Positions 1 through 8,928 are shown, counted from the stretch's first letter. The stretch is DNA of 48,595 nucleotides from Bacillota bacterium (GCA_029550685.1 JAKPGY010000094.1:1-48595); one strand, 5' to 3'. A program made the numbers and translations. The notes: generated by a model not told the origin, from the letters alone.

Positions 1-75
1 AAAGCCCATATCCTAAACATCAATGGCGAAAGCTACCGCTTTAAGCAGGCTCTCGCCAGGCAAACCACTGACTAA
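1..75 (+). CDS. istB: C-terminal tip of an IS21-family IstB-like helper ATPase (partial)
   Basis: Only the last 24 codons are inside the window, read in frame 1 and closed by TAA at 73-75. The peptide runs from KAHILNI through GESYRFK to QTTD. IstB proteins of IS21 elements commonly end with a similar short basic stretch (HA/Y-I-x-x-x-G-x-S-x-R), and the sequence behind the stop carries IS21-like terminal repeats. IstB is the AAA+ helper of the IS21 transposase and takes part in target capture. The ATPase core lies outside the window, so it cannot be judged whether the gene is intact. Confidence 0.55.
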   Translation, partial: KAHILNINGESYRFKQALARQTTD

Positions 76-135
76 TTTTTTATTACTCAAGTGGCCTAAT
101 TTCTTACCAGCAAATGGCCTAATTTTTGATTGACA
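1..135 (+). mobile_element. Right end of an IS21-like insertion sequence
   Basis: After the istB-like stop, the motif TGGCCTAATTT occurs twice in full (about 91-101 and 115-125) and is partly matched just after the stop. Repeated short motifs at the termini are typical of IS21-family ends, where they serve as transposase sites. The element probably ends with the CA of TTGACA at 134-135, because IS21 ends usually finish in CA. The left end and istA are outside the window, and no target duplication can be checked. Confidence 0.5.
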
Positions 136-158
136 TTAACACATGTATAAATTATACA
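130..158 (+). promoter_or_regulatory. Sigma-A type promoter overlapping the IS end, upstream of the sigma-54 activator
   Basis: TTGACA at 130-135 is followed after exactly 17 bp by TATACA at 153-158, a near-consensus vegetative promoter about 65 bp upstream of the start codon at 229. The -35 box coincides with the proposed last six bases of the IS21-like end and the -10 lies in flanking DNA, so this may be a hybrid promoter created by the insertion. The motif is seen; activity is inferred. Confidence 0.6.
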
Positions 159-228
159 ATTAAATTATATATTTTTTTTATTACTTAAGCACTAATTTTA
201 TATATAATTCAGGACCTGGAGGTGGAAT

Positions 229-2328
229 ATGAAAGTTGCACAGTTTATGACCAATGATCCAATTGTACTGGATACAGATAACAGTCTGTGGGAGACAGCA
301 TGCTTGTTTATTCAAAAGAAAATTGATGGCGCACCAGTTGTAAAAGATGGCAAAATGGTGGGGCTGATAACAAAAACCCATCTCATACGGGCTATAGTTG
401 ACGGGGTTGATATGCAAAGTCCCATTAAGGATTATATGACTAAACAGGTCAAGTATCTGCATCCCGAACAGGACATTCGTGATGTGGATATTATGTATAC
501 CGGTCGTTATCCTGTAGTGGATAACGACAAGATAATTGGATTCATCACCAAATCGGATATAATGGTTGCCTTAAATCAAATAATCGATGAACTGGCAGGG
601 CAAATGGAAACAGTAATCAATTCCGCCTACAATCCCATTGTAGCCATTGATTGTGAGGGCATTATCCGTATATGGAATAATGCAGCTGAACGCTATACCG
701 GGTTATCCCGCAGTGATGTGGTAGGATCATTTATTAATGATATTATTCCCGAAAGCCAGTTATTTGAAATCATCAAGAGCAAGAAATGTGAGTATGGTAT
801 AAGAATACGGGTAGGAGACACATCATTTATCACTAATCGTGCCCCTATCATTAATAATGGTGAAGTGACCGGCGCAGTAGCGGTATTGTATGATGTTTCA
901 GAGTTGGAGGAGATTACCCGCGAGCTGGCTTATGTAAAATCGCTGAATGCGGAACTGGACGCCATCATTGAATCGAGTTATGACGGCCTCTATATTACCG
1001 ATGGCAACGGATTGACCCTGCGTATAAATAAAGCTATTAGACGTATGACCGGATTAGGGGAAGAAGATCTGGTTAACAAGACCATGTATGAACTGGTTGA
1101 TCAGGGGATACTGTCACGATCAGCCTCAATACTGGTATTAGAGCAACGTAAGCCAATAACCATAACTTTAACAACAGTGACCGGTACTAACTTACTGGTA
1201 AGTGCTACTCCGGTTTTTGATGAGGAAGGTAATATTTTTCGTATTGTTACCAGTGTTCGTGATGTAAGTGAATTAAATATGCTTAAACAACGGGTGGAAC
1301 AGCTGGAAGGATTAAATGCTCATTTTGAATTTCAGATGCAGCAAATGAAAGTAAAGATGTCAGGAGAACTGGTCTTCAAGAATCCCGAGATGGAAAAGAT
1401 AATCTACCAGGCGCTGAAAATCGCTGAAGTAGATTCTACCGTTTTAATATCTGGTGAATCGGGAGTGGGGAAAGAACGTATCGCTGAAATTATCCAGAGT
1501 CATAGTGCCAGGAAGAACGGGCCTTTCGTTAAGGTGAACTGTACTGCAATCCCCGACAATTTGATTGAATCAGAATTATTCGGCTATGAAAGTGGAGCAT
1601 TCACGGGAGCAAAACGGGAGGGAAAACCTGGATTATTTGAGTTGGCTCATGAAGGAACATTATTGTTAGATGAAATAGGAGATATTCCTCTGCACTTGCA
1701 GGTCAAGCTGTTACGGGCTATTCAAGAGAGGGAGATATTCCGGGTTGGAGGAACCAAGCCTATTAAAATAGATGTGCGCATTATTGCCATTACCAATAAG
1801 AACTTGGAACAAATGGTGAAACAAGGCGAGTTCCGTGAAGATCTCTATTATCGACTCAATGTTATTCCGATTTATGTACCCAGTCTGCGTGAGCGCCGCG
1901 AAGACATCCCTCTTCTGATTCGCCATTTCTTAGGATATTTTAACCAGCGTTACAATTATATGAAAGAATTTGAACCGGAAGTTTTTGAGGTTTTAATGCG
2001 TTACAGCTGGCCGGGCAATATTAGAGAACTGGAAAATTTAATCGAGAGATTGGTGGTTACGTCAAGCACGGAAAAAATTGGGCTGCATCATTTACCATCC
2101 TATCTTTTTGGTAATGAGGAAGCACTTACTGACCAAAACCAGCCCGTTACTGTAAATAGAATAATGCCCTTAAAAGATGCAGTTGAATATTTAGAGAAAG
2201 CCATGCTGGAAAAAACCTTCTTGATCACGGACTCGTATTATAAAGCTGCCAAGATATTGGAGGTAGATGCTTCTACGATATCGCGGAAAGCTAGAAAATA
2301 CCAGGTTAAGGTAAAGGGGCAATCTTAA
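229..2328 (+). CDS. Sigma-54-dependent transcriptional activator with two CBS and two PAS domains
   Basis: This 699-residue enhancer-binding protein activates RNA polymerase carrying sigma-54. Order: two CBS motifs (about 1-120, FITKSDI in the second) that may bind an adenylate or similar nucleotide; two PAS domains (about 125-235 and 245-360); a short coiled linker; a sigma-54 AAA+ domain (about 384-620); and a Fis-type helix-turn-helix at about 665-697. Walker A GESGVGKE is near 407, the sigma-54 contact loop GAFTGA near 455 and Walker B LLLDEIGD near 480. The start follows GGAGGTGG. The protein has no phosphoacceptor receiver domain, so it probably senses a small ligand or redox state. The convergent CoA-transferase carries a -24/-12 promoter and is the obvious candidate target. 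Confidence 0.93.
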   Translation: MKVAQFMTNDPIVLDTDNSLWETACLFIQKKIDGAPVVKDGKMVGLITKTHLIRAIVDGVDMQSPIKDYMTKQVKYLHPEQDIRDVDIMYTGRYPVVDNDKIIGFITKSDIMVALNQIIDELAGQMETVINSAYNPIVAIDCEGIIRIWNNAAERYTGLSRSDVVGSFINDIIPESQLFEIIKSKKCEYGIRIRVGDTSFITNRAPIINNGEVTGAVAVLYDVSELEEITRELAYVKSLNAELDAIIESSYDGLYITDGNGLTLRINKAIRRMTGLGEEDLVNKTMYELVDQGILSRSASILVLEQRKPITITLTTVTGTNLLVSATPVFDEEGNIFRIVTSVRDVSELNMLKQRVEQLEGLNAHFEFQMQQMKVKMSGELVFKNPEMEKIIYQALKIAEVDSTVLISGESGVGKERIAEIIQSHSARKNGPFVKVNCTAIPDNLIESELFGYESGAFTGAKREGKPGLFELAHEGTLLLDEIGDIPLHLQVKLLRAIQEREIFRVGGTKPIKIDVRIIAITNKNLEQMVKQGEFREDLYYRLNVIPIYVPSLRERREDIPLLIRHFLGYFNQRYNYMKEFEPEVFEVLMRYSWPGNIRELENLIERLVVTSSTEKIGLHHLPSYLFGNEEALTDQNQPVTVNRIMPLKDAVEYLEKAMLEKTFLITDSYYKAAKILEVDASTISRKARKYQVKVKGQS

Positions 2329-2342
2329 TGCCTATTAGAATA

Positions 2343-2364
2343 CGCGGGTGCCTGTGCACCCGCG
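2343..2364. terminator. Hairpin between convergent activator and CoA-transferase genes
   Basis: Perfect 9-bp stem (CGCGGGTGC/GCACCCGCG) with a 4-base loop, 15 bases after the activator stop and about 40 bases beyond the CoA-transferase stop. There is no long T tract on either side, so it could be a weak bidirectional terminator or an mRNA end stabiliser. A second, imperfect inverted repeat lies at about 2373-2402. Confidence 0.5.
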
Positions 2365-2406
2365 GAAATCAACCAGCCTTTGGCCAAAAAGGGCTAAGGC
2401 CTGGGA

Positions 2407-3771
2407 TCAAGCATCTTGTTTATTGGTGCGAACCCATATTTTCATTTTTTCTGCTTCTTTGATCAATTCATCCCGGAAGTCAGGATGGGCAATTTTTATG
2501 AGTTCTTCAGCACGTTGCCAGGTAGTTCTTCCTTTCATGAGAGCGATTCCATACTCAGTGACTACATAGTAATTTAAGGAGCGAGGAATGGTGACTATTG
2601 TGCCCGGCGACAAAGTGGGACGAATGCGGGAAACTACAGTACCATCAGATAACTTTTTAGTAGCGCTGAGGCAAATGAAACCTTTGCCTCCCTTTGATCG
2701 AAAGGAAGCGAATATAAAATCAAGCTGCCCACCGGTGCCGGATATCTGCTTGGTGCCAGAGGCCTCCGAGGCTACTTGACTGTACAGATCCACTTCAATG
2801 GCATTATTTATAGCAAACACTTGGTCATTCTGGGCGATAATGAAAGGATCATTAGTGTAGTGAACCGGGTAGCTGGCACAAACCGGATTCAAATCGAGAA
2901 AATCATAAAGTTTATCAGTTCCCATGGCGAAGGTATATACCATCTTGCCTTTATCAATCTGCTTGCGTTTGCCGGTTACTACCCCTGAATTATACATGTC
3001 TACAAAGGAGTCCACCAACATTTCGGTATGAACTCCCAAATCCTTAAGACCAGATTCTGCAATCATTGCCCCTATGGCATTGGGCATGGCGCCGATGCCC
3101 AGTTGCAAGCAAGCACCATCTTCCAGCTGCTCCATTAAATGAGAGGCAATTTGGCGATCTTCAGGAGTGATGCTGGGCTCGGGAAGATTTAACAGTTTGG
3201 TATTATGTTGACTTTCTACTATATAGTCAACCTGGGTAATATGAACGGCTTCACTATTGCCTCCCAAGCACACTGGTACCGATTTATTAACTTCCACGAT
3301 TACAGTTTTAGCTTTTTCGATTACATATGAGGTTATGGAGTTGGAAGTACCTAAATTAAAATAACCATTGCGATCCATGGGTGCTACCAATACAAAAGCT
3401 ACATCAATATTAACTAATTCATTAATTATTTTCTTAGCTTCATGATAGGTAATGGGGATATAATTACATAGATTTTGTTGGTGCAGTGCGCGAGAAAATC
3501 CTGAAAAATGCCAATCATTGAAACGGAAGTGCTCTCGTTTAGGATCAGCTTTGACAATTTCCGGAACCATAGTTGTGCATACAGCACGTACTTTGACATC
3601 GTGGAGTTCATTAACGCGTTTAGCCAGTGCAGCATCAAGTTCTCTTGGCTGCATTACAAATTCTCCATACTGGACCCAATCACCGGATTTTACAACTTTA
3701 ACAGCTTCTTCAGCTGTAACCAGTTTTTGCTGGTATAAATGCCCGTAGTTGTCTGCTAAACATAAAGCCAA
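2407..3771 (-). CDS. Acetyl-CoA hydrolase/transferase family acyl CoA-transferase (4-hydroxybutyrate/butyryl-CoA:acetate type)
   Basis: 454 residues, the usual size for family I CoA-transferases of the AbfT/butyryl-CoA:acetate type. They swap CoA between acetyl-CoA and a short-chain acid through a glutamyl-CoA thioester. The probable catalytic glutamate is E250 in GVHTEM. The glycine-rich CoA-binding pieces [11 protein letters not shown] (about 223-233) and GTGGQLDF are present. The start is TTG at 3771, behind AGGAGGGG at 5-6 bp spacing. In a syntrophic fatty-acid oxidiser such an enzyme would activate butyrate or a related acid; the substrate cannot be read from the sequence. The gene is monocistronic and sits behind a strong sigma-54 promoter match, facing a sigma-54 activator. 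Confidence 0.9.
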   Translation of the reverse strand: MALCLADNYGHLYQQKLVTAEEAVKVVKSGDWVQYGEFVMQPRELDAALAKRVNELHDVKVRAVCTTMVPEIVKADPKREHFRFNDWHFSGFSRALHQQNLCNYIPITYHEAKKIINELVNIDVAFVLVAPMDRNGYFNLGTSNSITSYVIEKAKTVIVEVNKSVPVCLGGNSEAVHITQVDYIVESQHNTKLLNLPEPSITPEDRQIASHLMEQLEDGACLQLGIGAMPNAIGAMIAESGLKDLGVHTEMLVDSFVDMYNSGVVTGKRKQIDKGKMVYTFAMGTDKLYDFLDLNPVCASYPVHYTNDPFIIAQNDQVFAINNAIEVDLYSQVASEASGTKQISGTGGQLDFIFASFRSKGGKGFICLSATKKLSDGTVVSRIRPTLSPGTIVTIPRSLNYYVVTEYGIALMKGRTTWQRAEELIKIAHPDFRDELIKEAEKMKIWVRTNKQDA

Positions 3772-3867
3772 TTTAACCCCTCCTCAATAATTCAGGTAAG
3801 AAATTGACTAAACTGCCAGGTGTCACCCCCCGTAGGCTAATTTCTCTTTGTTCGTTCATATAAATAG

Positions 3868-3882
3868 GCAATAAGTGTGCCA
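3868..3882 (-). promoter_or_regulatory. Sigma-54 (-24/-12) promoter of the CoA-transferase gene
   Basis: Read on the minus strand, TGGCAC-ACTTA-TTGC matches the sigma-54 consensus TGGCAC-N5-TTGC at every position. It lies about 100 bp upstream of the TTG start at 3771, giving a leader of about 85 nt. A sigma-54 activator gene ends 1.5 kb away. Confidence 0.85.
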
Positions 3883-3963
3883 TACCGGTAATAACAATTA
3901 GTATCGGGGAAAAAGCCTTATTTTAAGGGATTACAAATTTTTATAACTTCTGGGACATATAGC

Positions 3964-3993
3964 ATTGATGCAATACTTACGTGCAATTTTGCA
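3964..3993. promoter_or_regulatory. Candidate upstream activator sites for the sigma-54 promoter
   Basis: Two short inverted repeats lie 82-111 bp upstream of the -24 element: ATTG-ATG-CAAT (3964-3974) and TGCAA-TT-TTGCA (3982-3993). Their centres are about 18-19 bp apart, and both contain the half-site TGCAA/TTGCA. Position and dyad symmetry fit enhancer sites for a Fis-type HTH activator. The assignment is inference. Confidence 0.4.
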
Positions 3994-3997
3994 TGAT

Positions 3998-4319
3998 GCT
4001 AAATAAATAAGCACTCAGAAGACGTTTATATTGCTTCGTTGCATGTGGTCTAATTTTGGATGTATGGGATATGATGCTAAAATAGAAGGCAATTAAGCGC
4101 TCCAACTCTAATCTCATTAATTCTACCCTGAGAGTCTGGCTTACTATGTTTATTGGCATGAAAAGAGGATTTCCCGAATTACCAGGTCGAATTAGTAGTA
4201 AAATAATGGGTATATAACTATAGAACAGCCTATGAAGAGGATGGTAAGTACAAGGAAAAAGCGGGTGGGTTTTGTCCATCAGCTATTTCCGATCAAAAAG
4301 CTTTCCGAAAGGTGGGAGT
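3998..4319 (+). other. Gene-free stretch upstream of the DUF366 gene with one possible promoter
   Basis: No convincing coding frame or RNA was seen. A possible vegetative promoter, TTGGAT (4056-4061), 16 bp, TAAAAT (4078-4083), would give a leader of about 230 nt before the start at 4320. Nothing else stands out. Confidence 0.3.
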
Positions 4320-4889
4320 ATGGTGTTAAAGATTCTAGTTACAGATAAGGAAATAAAATACACTGGCAAGGAGTTGGCTCCACACTGGATATATCGAAAC
4401 TTTGACCTGCGTGGAGATGCTGCAGTTGCTTTTATCGGTCCGGCCCAGGTGGATGTTGATAATATGGTGGATTTAACGAATGTAAAAGAGCAGGGTTATA
4501 TTTATTCGCCATTGATGCTTAATTTTATTATCGAACATTTTTCCACTGATTTGGAACTGGCTGTGTACCGGCAGCGTTTATTTATTACCTGTATTAAAGA
4601 AGAATTAGAATTATTTGAAGTTCCAGTAGCCCGGGTCGGAGACAACCTATACGTCAACCGGGGAAAATTATCGGTTTCCATTGCTACTTGCTCCACCGTA
4701 TCCAGTTTAATTCATGTTGGATTAAACATTTCAACAGAAGGAACACCCGTAAAGACAGCTGGTCTGGAGCAAATCGGCATTAAGGATATAAAGTCATTTG
4801 CTCAAAATATATTAAGGCGCTATCAAAACGAGTTGGAGCAAATTTACCTGGCCCGCTGTAAAGTGAGGGGTATTACTACGGAAGGTTAG
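4320..4889 (+). CDS. DUF366 family protein
   Basis: 189 residues from ATG 4320, chosen because AAAGGTGGGAG lies 5 bp upstream; a longer frame from 4272 has no ribosome site. The sequence matches my memory of DUF366, known mainly from archaea and some anaerobic bacteria: WIYRNFDLRGDA near the N terminus, GPAQVDVDNMVDL, then the central RVGDNLYVN, KLSVSIATCS and HVGLNIS, ending in ARCKVRGI. The function is unknown. The conserved small polar motifs suggest an enzyme or ligand-binding fold rather than a structural protein. No signal peptide or membrane helix is visible. It lies about 110 bp upstream of the next small gene and may be transcribed with it. Confidence 0.75.
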   Translation: MVLKILVTDKEIKYTGKELAPHWIYRNFDLRGDAAVAFIGPAQVDVDNMVDLTNVKEQGYIYSPLMLNFIIEHFSTDLELAVYRQRLFITCIKEELELFEVPVARVGDNLYVNRGKLSVSIATCSTVSSLIHVGLNISTEGTPVKTAGLEQIGIKDIKSFAQNILRRYQNELEQIYLARCKVRGITTEG

Positions 4890-5002
4890 TAGCTGAATTC
4901 TTCCTCAACCCATCCTTACGCTCAGATAAATGAGCATCGAACCCGGTTTACTTGTAAATGTATACCGCTTCCACTACAATTAATTGGGAAGGAGAATACC
5001 TA

Positions 5003-5179
5003 ATGGATGATCAACAGGGAAAGCTGGAACTGATTGCTTGTAAAACCTTTAAGGCTGACCCCGAGCTGGTCTATATCATAGATTTCTTAAATAAAAGCTT
5101 AAAGGATAAACATATAATGTTTGGATTGACTAAAGAACGGGACAAAGAAGAAATGACTATTAATATTTACGAATTTTAA
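5003..5179 (+). CDS. Small DUF4264 (YpmA-like) protein
   Basis: 58 residues from ATG 5003, preceded by GGAAGGAG at suitable spacing; an in-frame start at 4958 lacks a ribosome site. The order ELIACKTFKAD, IIDFLNKSLKDK, IMFGLTK, MTINIYEF fits the small Firmicute family DUF4264, whose B. subtilis member is YpmA. It would be a compact cytoplasmic alpha/beta protein of unknown role. The gap to the signal peptidase gene is only 11 bp, so the two are likely co-transcribed. Confidence 0.65.
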   Translation: MDDQQGKLELIACKTFKADPELVYIIDFLNKSLKDKHIMFGLTKERDKEEMTINIYEF

Positions 5180-5190
5180 CGGGGTGGGTT

Positions 5191-5739
5191 ATGAACAAAG
5201 AAATAGTAAGTTTTATAAAAGAAACACTCAGCATAATAGTAATAGCCTTTATTTTAGCTATGATTTTAAGAACCTTTGTCATTGAAGGCAGGATTATACC
5301 CAGTGGCTCCATGTTACCTACTATACAGCTGCAAGATCGAGTCATGGTAAACAAATTTATATATTACTTTACTGAACCCCAGCGTGGCGATATTGTAGTC
5401 CTGGATCCACCAGAAATCTTGAATGCCAACCAGGATTATATTAAACGGGTGATAGGTTTGCCCGGGGAAGAGATAGAGATTAAAGACGGAAAAGTATATG
5501 TTGACGGGAAAGCCCTTAACGAACCATATCTAGCTGAACCGATTACCTATGAGTTCGGACCCGTAGTAGTTCCGGAAAATAGCCTGTTGGTTCTGGGAGA
5601 TAACCGCAACCATAGTTTTGACAGTCATCACTGGAATGCCTGGCTAACTGAAGACCGGGTCAAAGGAAAAGCCTTTCTAACTTACTGGCCGGTGAAACAC
5701 ATAAAACTCCTGGAGCGGGGTGTATCTTTTCAAGAATGA
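5191..5739 (+). CDS. lepB: Signal peptidase I
   Basis: 182 residues, the usual length for a gram-positive type I signal peptidase with one N-terminal anchor (about 12-30). The catalytic Ser40 is in PSGSM and the general base Lys85 in DYIKRVIGLPGE. The box RGDIVVLDPP and the C-terminal GDNRNHSFDS signature are also present. It acts on the outer face of the membrane and cleaves signal peptides from exported proteins. GGGGTGGG precedes the ATG. The stop overlaps the surE start by 4 bp (ATGA), so the genes are translationally coupled. Confidence 0.96.
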   Translation: MNKEIVSFIKETLSIIVIAFILAMILRTFVIEGRIIPSGSMLPTIQLQDRVMVNKFIYYFTEPQRGDIVVLDPPEILNANQDYIKRVIGLPGEEIEIKDGKVYVDGKALNEPYLAEPITYEFGPVVVPENSLLVLGDNRNHSFDSHHWNAWLTEDRVKGKAFLTYWPVKHIKLLERGVSFQE

Positions 5740-6530
5740 GGATACTATTAACCAATGATGACGGAATTCACGCCCAGGGAATCCACAGCCTGGCGCGGGA
5801 ACTTAGCAGTATAGCAGAATTATATCTGGCTGCACCAGATCGGGAAAGGAGCGGAACCGGTCATTCCATTACCGTATTTGAACCTATAAAAGCTGTCCCG
5901 ACTACGGTAACGGGTGTGAAAAAGGCCTGGATCGTGGGAGGTACACCAGTGGACTGTGTAAAACTAGCCTTGGCTCGACTGATTAATGGCCCCATAGATT
6001 TGGTCGTATCAGGTATAAACCACGGGCCTAACCTGGGGACTGATGTATTGTATTCGGGAACTGTCTCAGCAGCGGCCGAAGGAGTCATCATGGGATGTCC
6101 TGCCCTGGCGGTATCCTTAAACGCTTATGGCGGGGATGCAGATTTTACCGCGGCGGCTCGTTTTACGCGCCGAATGATACAGGTTATTATGAAAAAGGGC
6201 ATTGAGCCTACCACATTAATAAATATTAATGTGCCGGCCTTACCTGAGAACCAAATTAACGGCATAAGGATTACTCGCTTGGGAGTAAGGAACTACGATA
6301 ATTTGTTTGAAGAAAGAAGAGATCCACGCGGGAATACCTACTACTGGATGGGTGGAGGAGTTGTAGAAGAGGATCAGGAACCAGAGAGTGATGTAACTGC
6401 GGTACAAGAAGCCTATATAAGCATTACTCCTATCCATTTGGATTTAACGGATTACCGGCTCATAGAGACATATAAAACTGACTTTGCCCGGTATCTATCG
6501 GGTTGGAGAACGATTGATGATAATAGTTAG
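5736..6530 (+). CDS. surE: 5'/3'-nucleotidase SurE
   Basis: 264 residues, normal for SurE. The metal-binding start MRILLTNDDG puts D8 and D9 at the expected positions. Family boxes follow: AAPDRERSGTGHSI (about 33-46), GGTPVDCVKL and VSGINHGPNLG, which holds the metal-binding Asn. SurE is a metal-dependent cytoplasmic phosphatase that removes phosphate from nucleoside monophosphates and is tied to stationary-phase survival and nucleotide salvage. Its start overlaps the lepB stop, and its end overlaps the following small membrane gene by 14 bp. Confidence 0.96.
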   Translation: MRILLTNDDGIHAQGIHSLARELSSIAELYLAAPDRERSGTGHSITVFEPIKAVPTTVTGVKKAWIVGGTPVDCVKLALARLINGPIDLVVSGINHGPNLGTDVLYSGTVSAAAEGVIMGCPALAVSLNAYGGDADFTAAARFTRRMIQVIMKKGIEPTTLININVPALPENQINGIRITRLGVRNYDNLFEERRDPRGNTYYWMGGGVVEEDQEPESDVTAVQEAYISITPIHLDLTDYRLIETYKTDFARYLSGWRTIDDNS

Positions 6531-6777
6531 TCTGATAATAAATACCATCATAATATTTTTGGTATTGAACATTGGTTATATTAGAAAGAAGCGTGAAGAT
6601 CCGAACTATCCAGACAAGCCCTTTAGACATCTGGTTTTGTTTCCCTTAGCTTTAGGTATTGTCTTTACCCTAATAGTGGATGGATTTAAGGGTGTTTTCA
6701 TTTACCAGCTAGCTTTGTTCGCGGCCGCAGCCTTGCTCTTATACTGGATTTTTTATATTTTGGTTCCTCGAAAGTGA
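6517..6777 (+). CDS. Small membrane protein of unknown function
   Basis: 86 residues from ATG 6517, with TTGGAG 8-10 bp upstream inside surE; a longer start at 6484 would overlap surE by more and has a poorer site. Three hydrophobic segments are visible: about 1-18, 40-55 and 58-80. Between the first two lies a charged loop rich in Lys, Arg, Asp and Pro (RKKREDPNYPDKP). No enzyme motif is seen and I do not recognise the family. It is the last gene of the lepB-surE run, coupled by overlap; the EF-G paralogue begins 92 bp downstream with its own ribosome site. Confidence 0.65.
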   Translation: MIIVSLIINTIIIFLVLNIGYIRKKREDPNYPDKPFRHLVLFPLALGIVFTLIVDGFKGVFIYQLALFAAAALLLYWIFYILVPRK

Positions 6778-6869
6778 TGAAACTGGTGCAAGGCTGAAAA
6801 AATCTTTGCTACTTACGGGAAATTATAGTACCATTTTTACAGTTATGTTTGAACGGAGGAGGTCATTTA

Positions 6870-8918
6870 ATGAAGGTTTACCCCAGTGGTAGTATACGTA
6901 ATGTTGCTTTAGTAGGTCATGGAGGTACGGGAAAAACCTCACTGGCAGAGGCGATGCTTTTTAACACTGGAGCCACCAAACGAATGGGAAAAGTTGATGA
7001 TGGTAATACCGTTAGTGACTACCTGCAGGAGGAGATTAAACGTAAGATTACTATCAGCAGTTCCTTGGTTCCGTGTGAATATAGAGATCATAAAATAAAT
7101 GTGATTGACACTCCTGGTTATGCTGATTTTTATTACGAAGTAGTTGGAGCTATGAGGGTAGTTGACAGCATGGTAGTGGTAATGTCTGCAACTGCCGGAG
7201 TAGAAGTTCAGACCGAGATCATTTGGGAAGACTTCCCGGATATTCCCAAATTGGTTTTTATAAATAAAATGGACCGGGAGCATGCCAACTTCTACAAAGT
7301 TTTAGACCAGATGAAAGAATTATTCTCCGACAATATTGTACCGGTACAGCTGCCCATTGGGGCTGAAGCCAGCTTTAAAGGTGTAGTGGATCTGGTCAAG
7401 ATGAAAGCCTATACTTTTGAAGCCGGTTCAGGCAAGGCTACCGAGACGGAAATACCCGGTGATTTAATGGATGAAGCCGAAAAGTATAAGGAAGCCCTTA
7501 TCGAAGCTGCTGCCGAAGCAGATGATGATTTACTGGCCAAGTACCTGGAAGGTGAAGAATTAACTGATGATGAAATCCTCAAAGGGATAAAAGAAGCTTG
7601 TTATAAGGGAACAGCCGTATTTGTATTTTGCGGGGCAGCCTTGTCCAATATAGCCATTACTCCGTTAATGGATTTTATAGTGGATTGCGCAGCAACTCCG
7701 GACCGGCATCCTTTTGTGGCGGGTAAAAACATGGCCTCCGAACCTATGTCCGCACAGGTATTCAAGACTATTGCCGACCCCTATATCGGTCGTCTTAACA
7801 TGTTCCGCCTGTTTACGGGCAACCTTAAAGCTGACTCAGTAGTCTACAACTCTGCCAAGGAAAAAGAGGAAAAGATTGCCCAGATATTAATAATGACCGG
7901 TAAGGAACAAGCCGGTGTACCTGAGCTGCATGCCGGAGATATTGGAGCAGTTGCTAAGTTATCGGTAACCGGAACTGGTGACACTCTATGCACCAAAGCT
8001 AATCCCGTAGTCTTGGATGCTATTCAATTCCCGCAGCCTACCCTCAGTGTGGCTATTGAGCCTAAGAGTAAGGGTGATGAGGACAAACTCAGCGGCGCTG
8101 TCCAGAGGATTTTAGAAGAAGATCCCACGGTTCGGCTGGAAAAGAATTCTGAGACCAAGCAGACTATCTTAACTGCCATGGGGGACACCCACATAGATTA
8201 CATTATCGAAAAGCTGACCCGTAAATACGGGGTAGATGTGGTAATGCGGGAAATGCGCATACCCTACCGGGAAACCATTCGTGCATCAGTTGAAGCGGAA
8301 GGCAAGCATAAAAAGCAAACCGGTGGACACGGTCAATATGGCCATGTTTGGATTAAATTCGAACCCTATCCGGATGGAGAATTTGCCTTTGAAGAAAATG
8401 TTTTCGGTGGAGCAGTACCACGCAACTTCTTCCCCGCAGTCGAAAAGGGCTTGTTAGAAGCTATGGAAGAAGGAGTTCTGGCTGGTTATAAGGTGACCAA
8501 TTTAAAGGCTACTTTGTATGATGGTTCCTACCATTCAGTGGACTCCTCAGAAATGGCTTTCAAACTGGCTGCCCGCCTGGCCTTCAAGAAGGGGGTTGAA
8601 AGTGCCAAGCCAGTACTGCTGGAACCAATAATGAATGTAGAAATTATGGTTCCCGATGCTTTCATGGGTGATATAATTGGTGATTTAAACACCAAACGGG
8701 GCCGGGTTCTGGGAATGGAACCTTCCGGCAAAAAGCAGGTTATAAAAGCTCAAGTTCCTCTGGCGGAAATGGCGCGTTACACCATAGACCTGAAATCCAT
8801 TACCCAAGGCCGGGGGAAATTCAAGATGGAGTTCTCCCACTATGAAGAAGTGCCGGCTCAAAACGCAGAAAAAATTATCGAGAGAGCCAGGAAAGAAAGA
8901 GAAGAGAAAGAGAAATAG
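6870..8918 (+). CDS. Elongation factor G-like translational GTPase (EF-G paralogue)
   Basis: 682 residues from ATG 6870 behind GGAGGAGG. The EF-G layout is complete: G domain, domain II and the EF-G fold domains III-V, including GGHGQYGHV and the C-terminal ITQGRGKFKMEFSHYEEVP. The G motifs differ from canonical EF-G: G1 is GHGGTGKT, switch I reads KITISSS where EF-G has a GITI motif, and G3 is DTPGYADF instead of DTPGHVDF. In the last, the His needed for fast ribosome-stimulated GTP hydrolysis is replaced by Tyr. G4 NKMD is intact. This is the second EF-G type common in Firmicutes, and its role on the ribosome is unsettled. It is not next to rpsG/tuf genes. Confidence 0.88.
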   Translation: MKVYPSGSIRNVALVGHGGTGKTSLAEAMLFNTGATKRMGKVDDGNTVSDYLQEEIKRKITISSSLVPCEYRDHKINVIDTPGYADFYYEVVGAMRVVDSMVVVMSATAGVEVQTEIIWEDFPDIPKLVFINKMDREHANFYKVLDQMKELFSDNIVPVQLPIGAEASFKGVVDLVKMKAYTFEAGSGKATETEIPGDLMDEAEKYKEALIEAAAEADDDLLAKYLEGEELTDDEILKGIKEACYKGTAVFVFCGAALSNIAITPLMDFIVDCAATPDRHPFVAGKNMASEPMSAQVFKTIADPYIGRLNMFRLFTGNLKADSVVYNSAKEKEEKIAQILIMTGKEQAGVPELHAGDIGAVAKLSVTGTGDTLCTKANPVVLDAIQFPQPTLSVAIEPKSKGDEDKLSGAVQRILEEDPTVRLEKNSETKQTILTAMGDTHIDYIIEKLTRKYGVDVVMREMRIPYRETIRASVEAEGKHKKQTGGHGQYGHVWIKFEPYPDGEFAFEENVFGGAVPRNFFPAVEKGLLEAMEEGVLAGYKVTNLKATLYDGSYHSVDSSEMAFKLAARLAFKKGVESAKPVLLEPIMNVEIMVPDAFMGDIIGDLNTKRGRVLGMEPSGKKQVIKAQVPLAEMARYTIDLKSITQGRGKFKMEFSHYEEVPAQNAEKIIERARKEREEKEK

Positions 8919-8928
8919 TTACAGATGC

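Noticed and set aside
3977-4279. 100-codon minus-strand frame upstream of DUF366
   Set aside because: No ribosome site or recognisable protein features, and it would overlap the proposed sigma-54 upstream sites.
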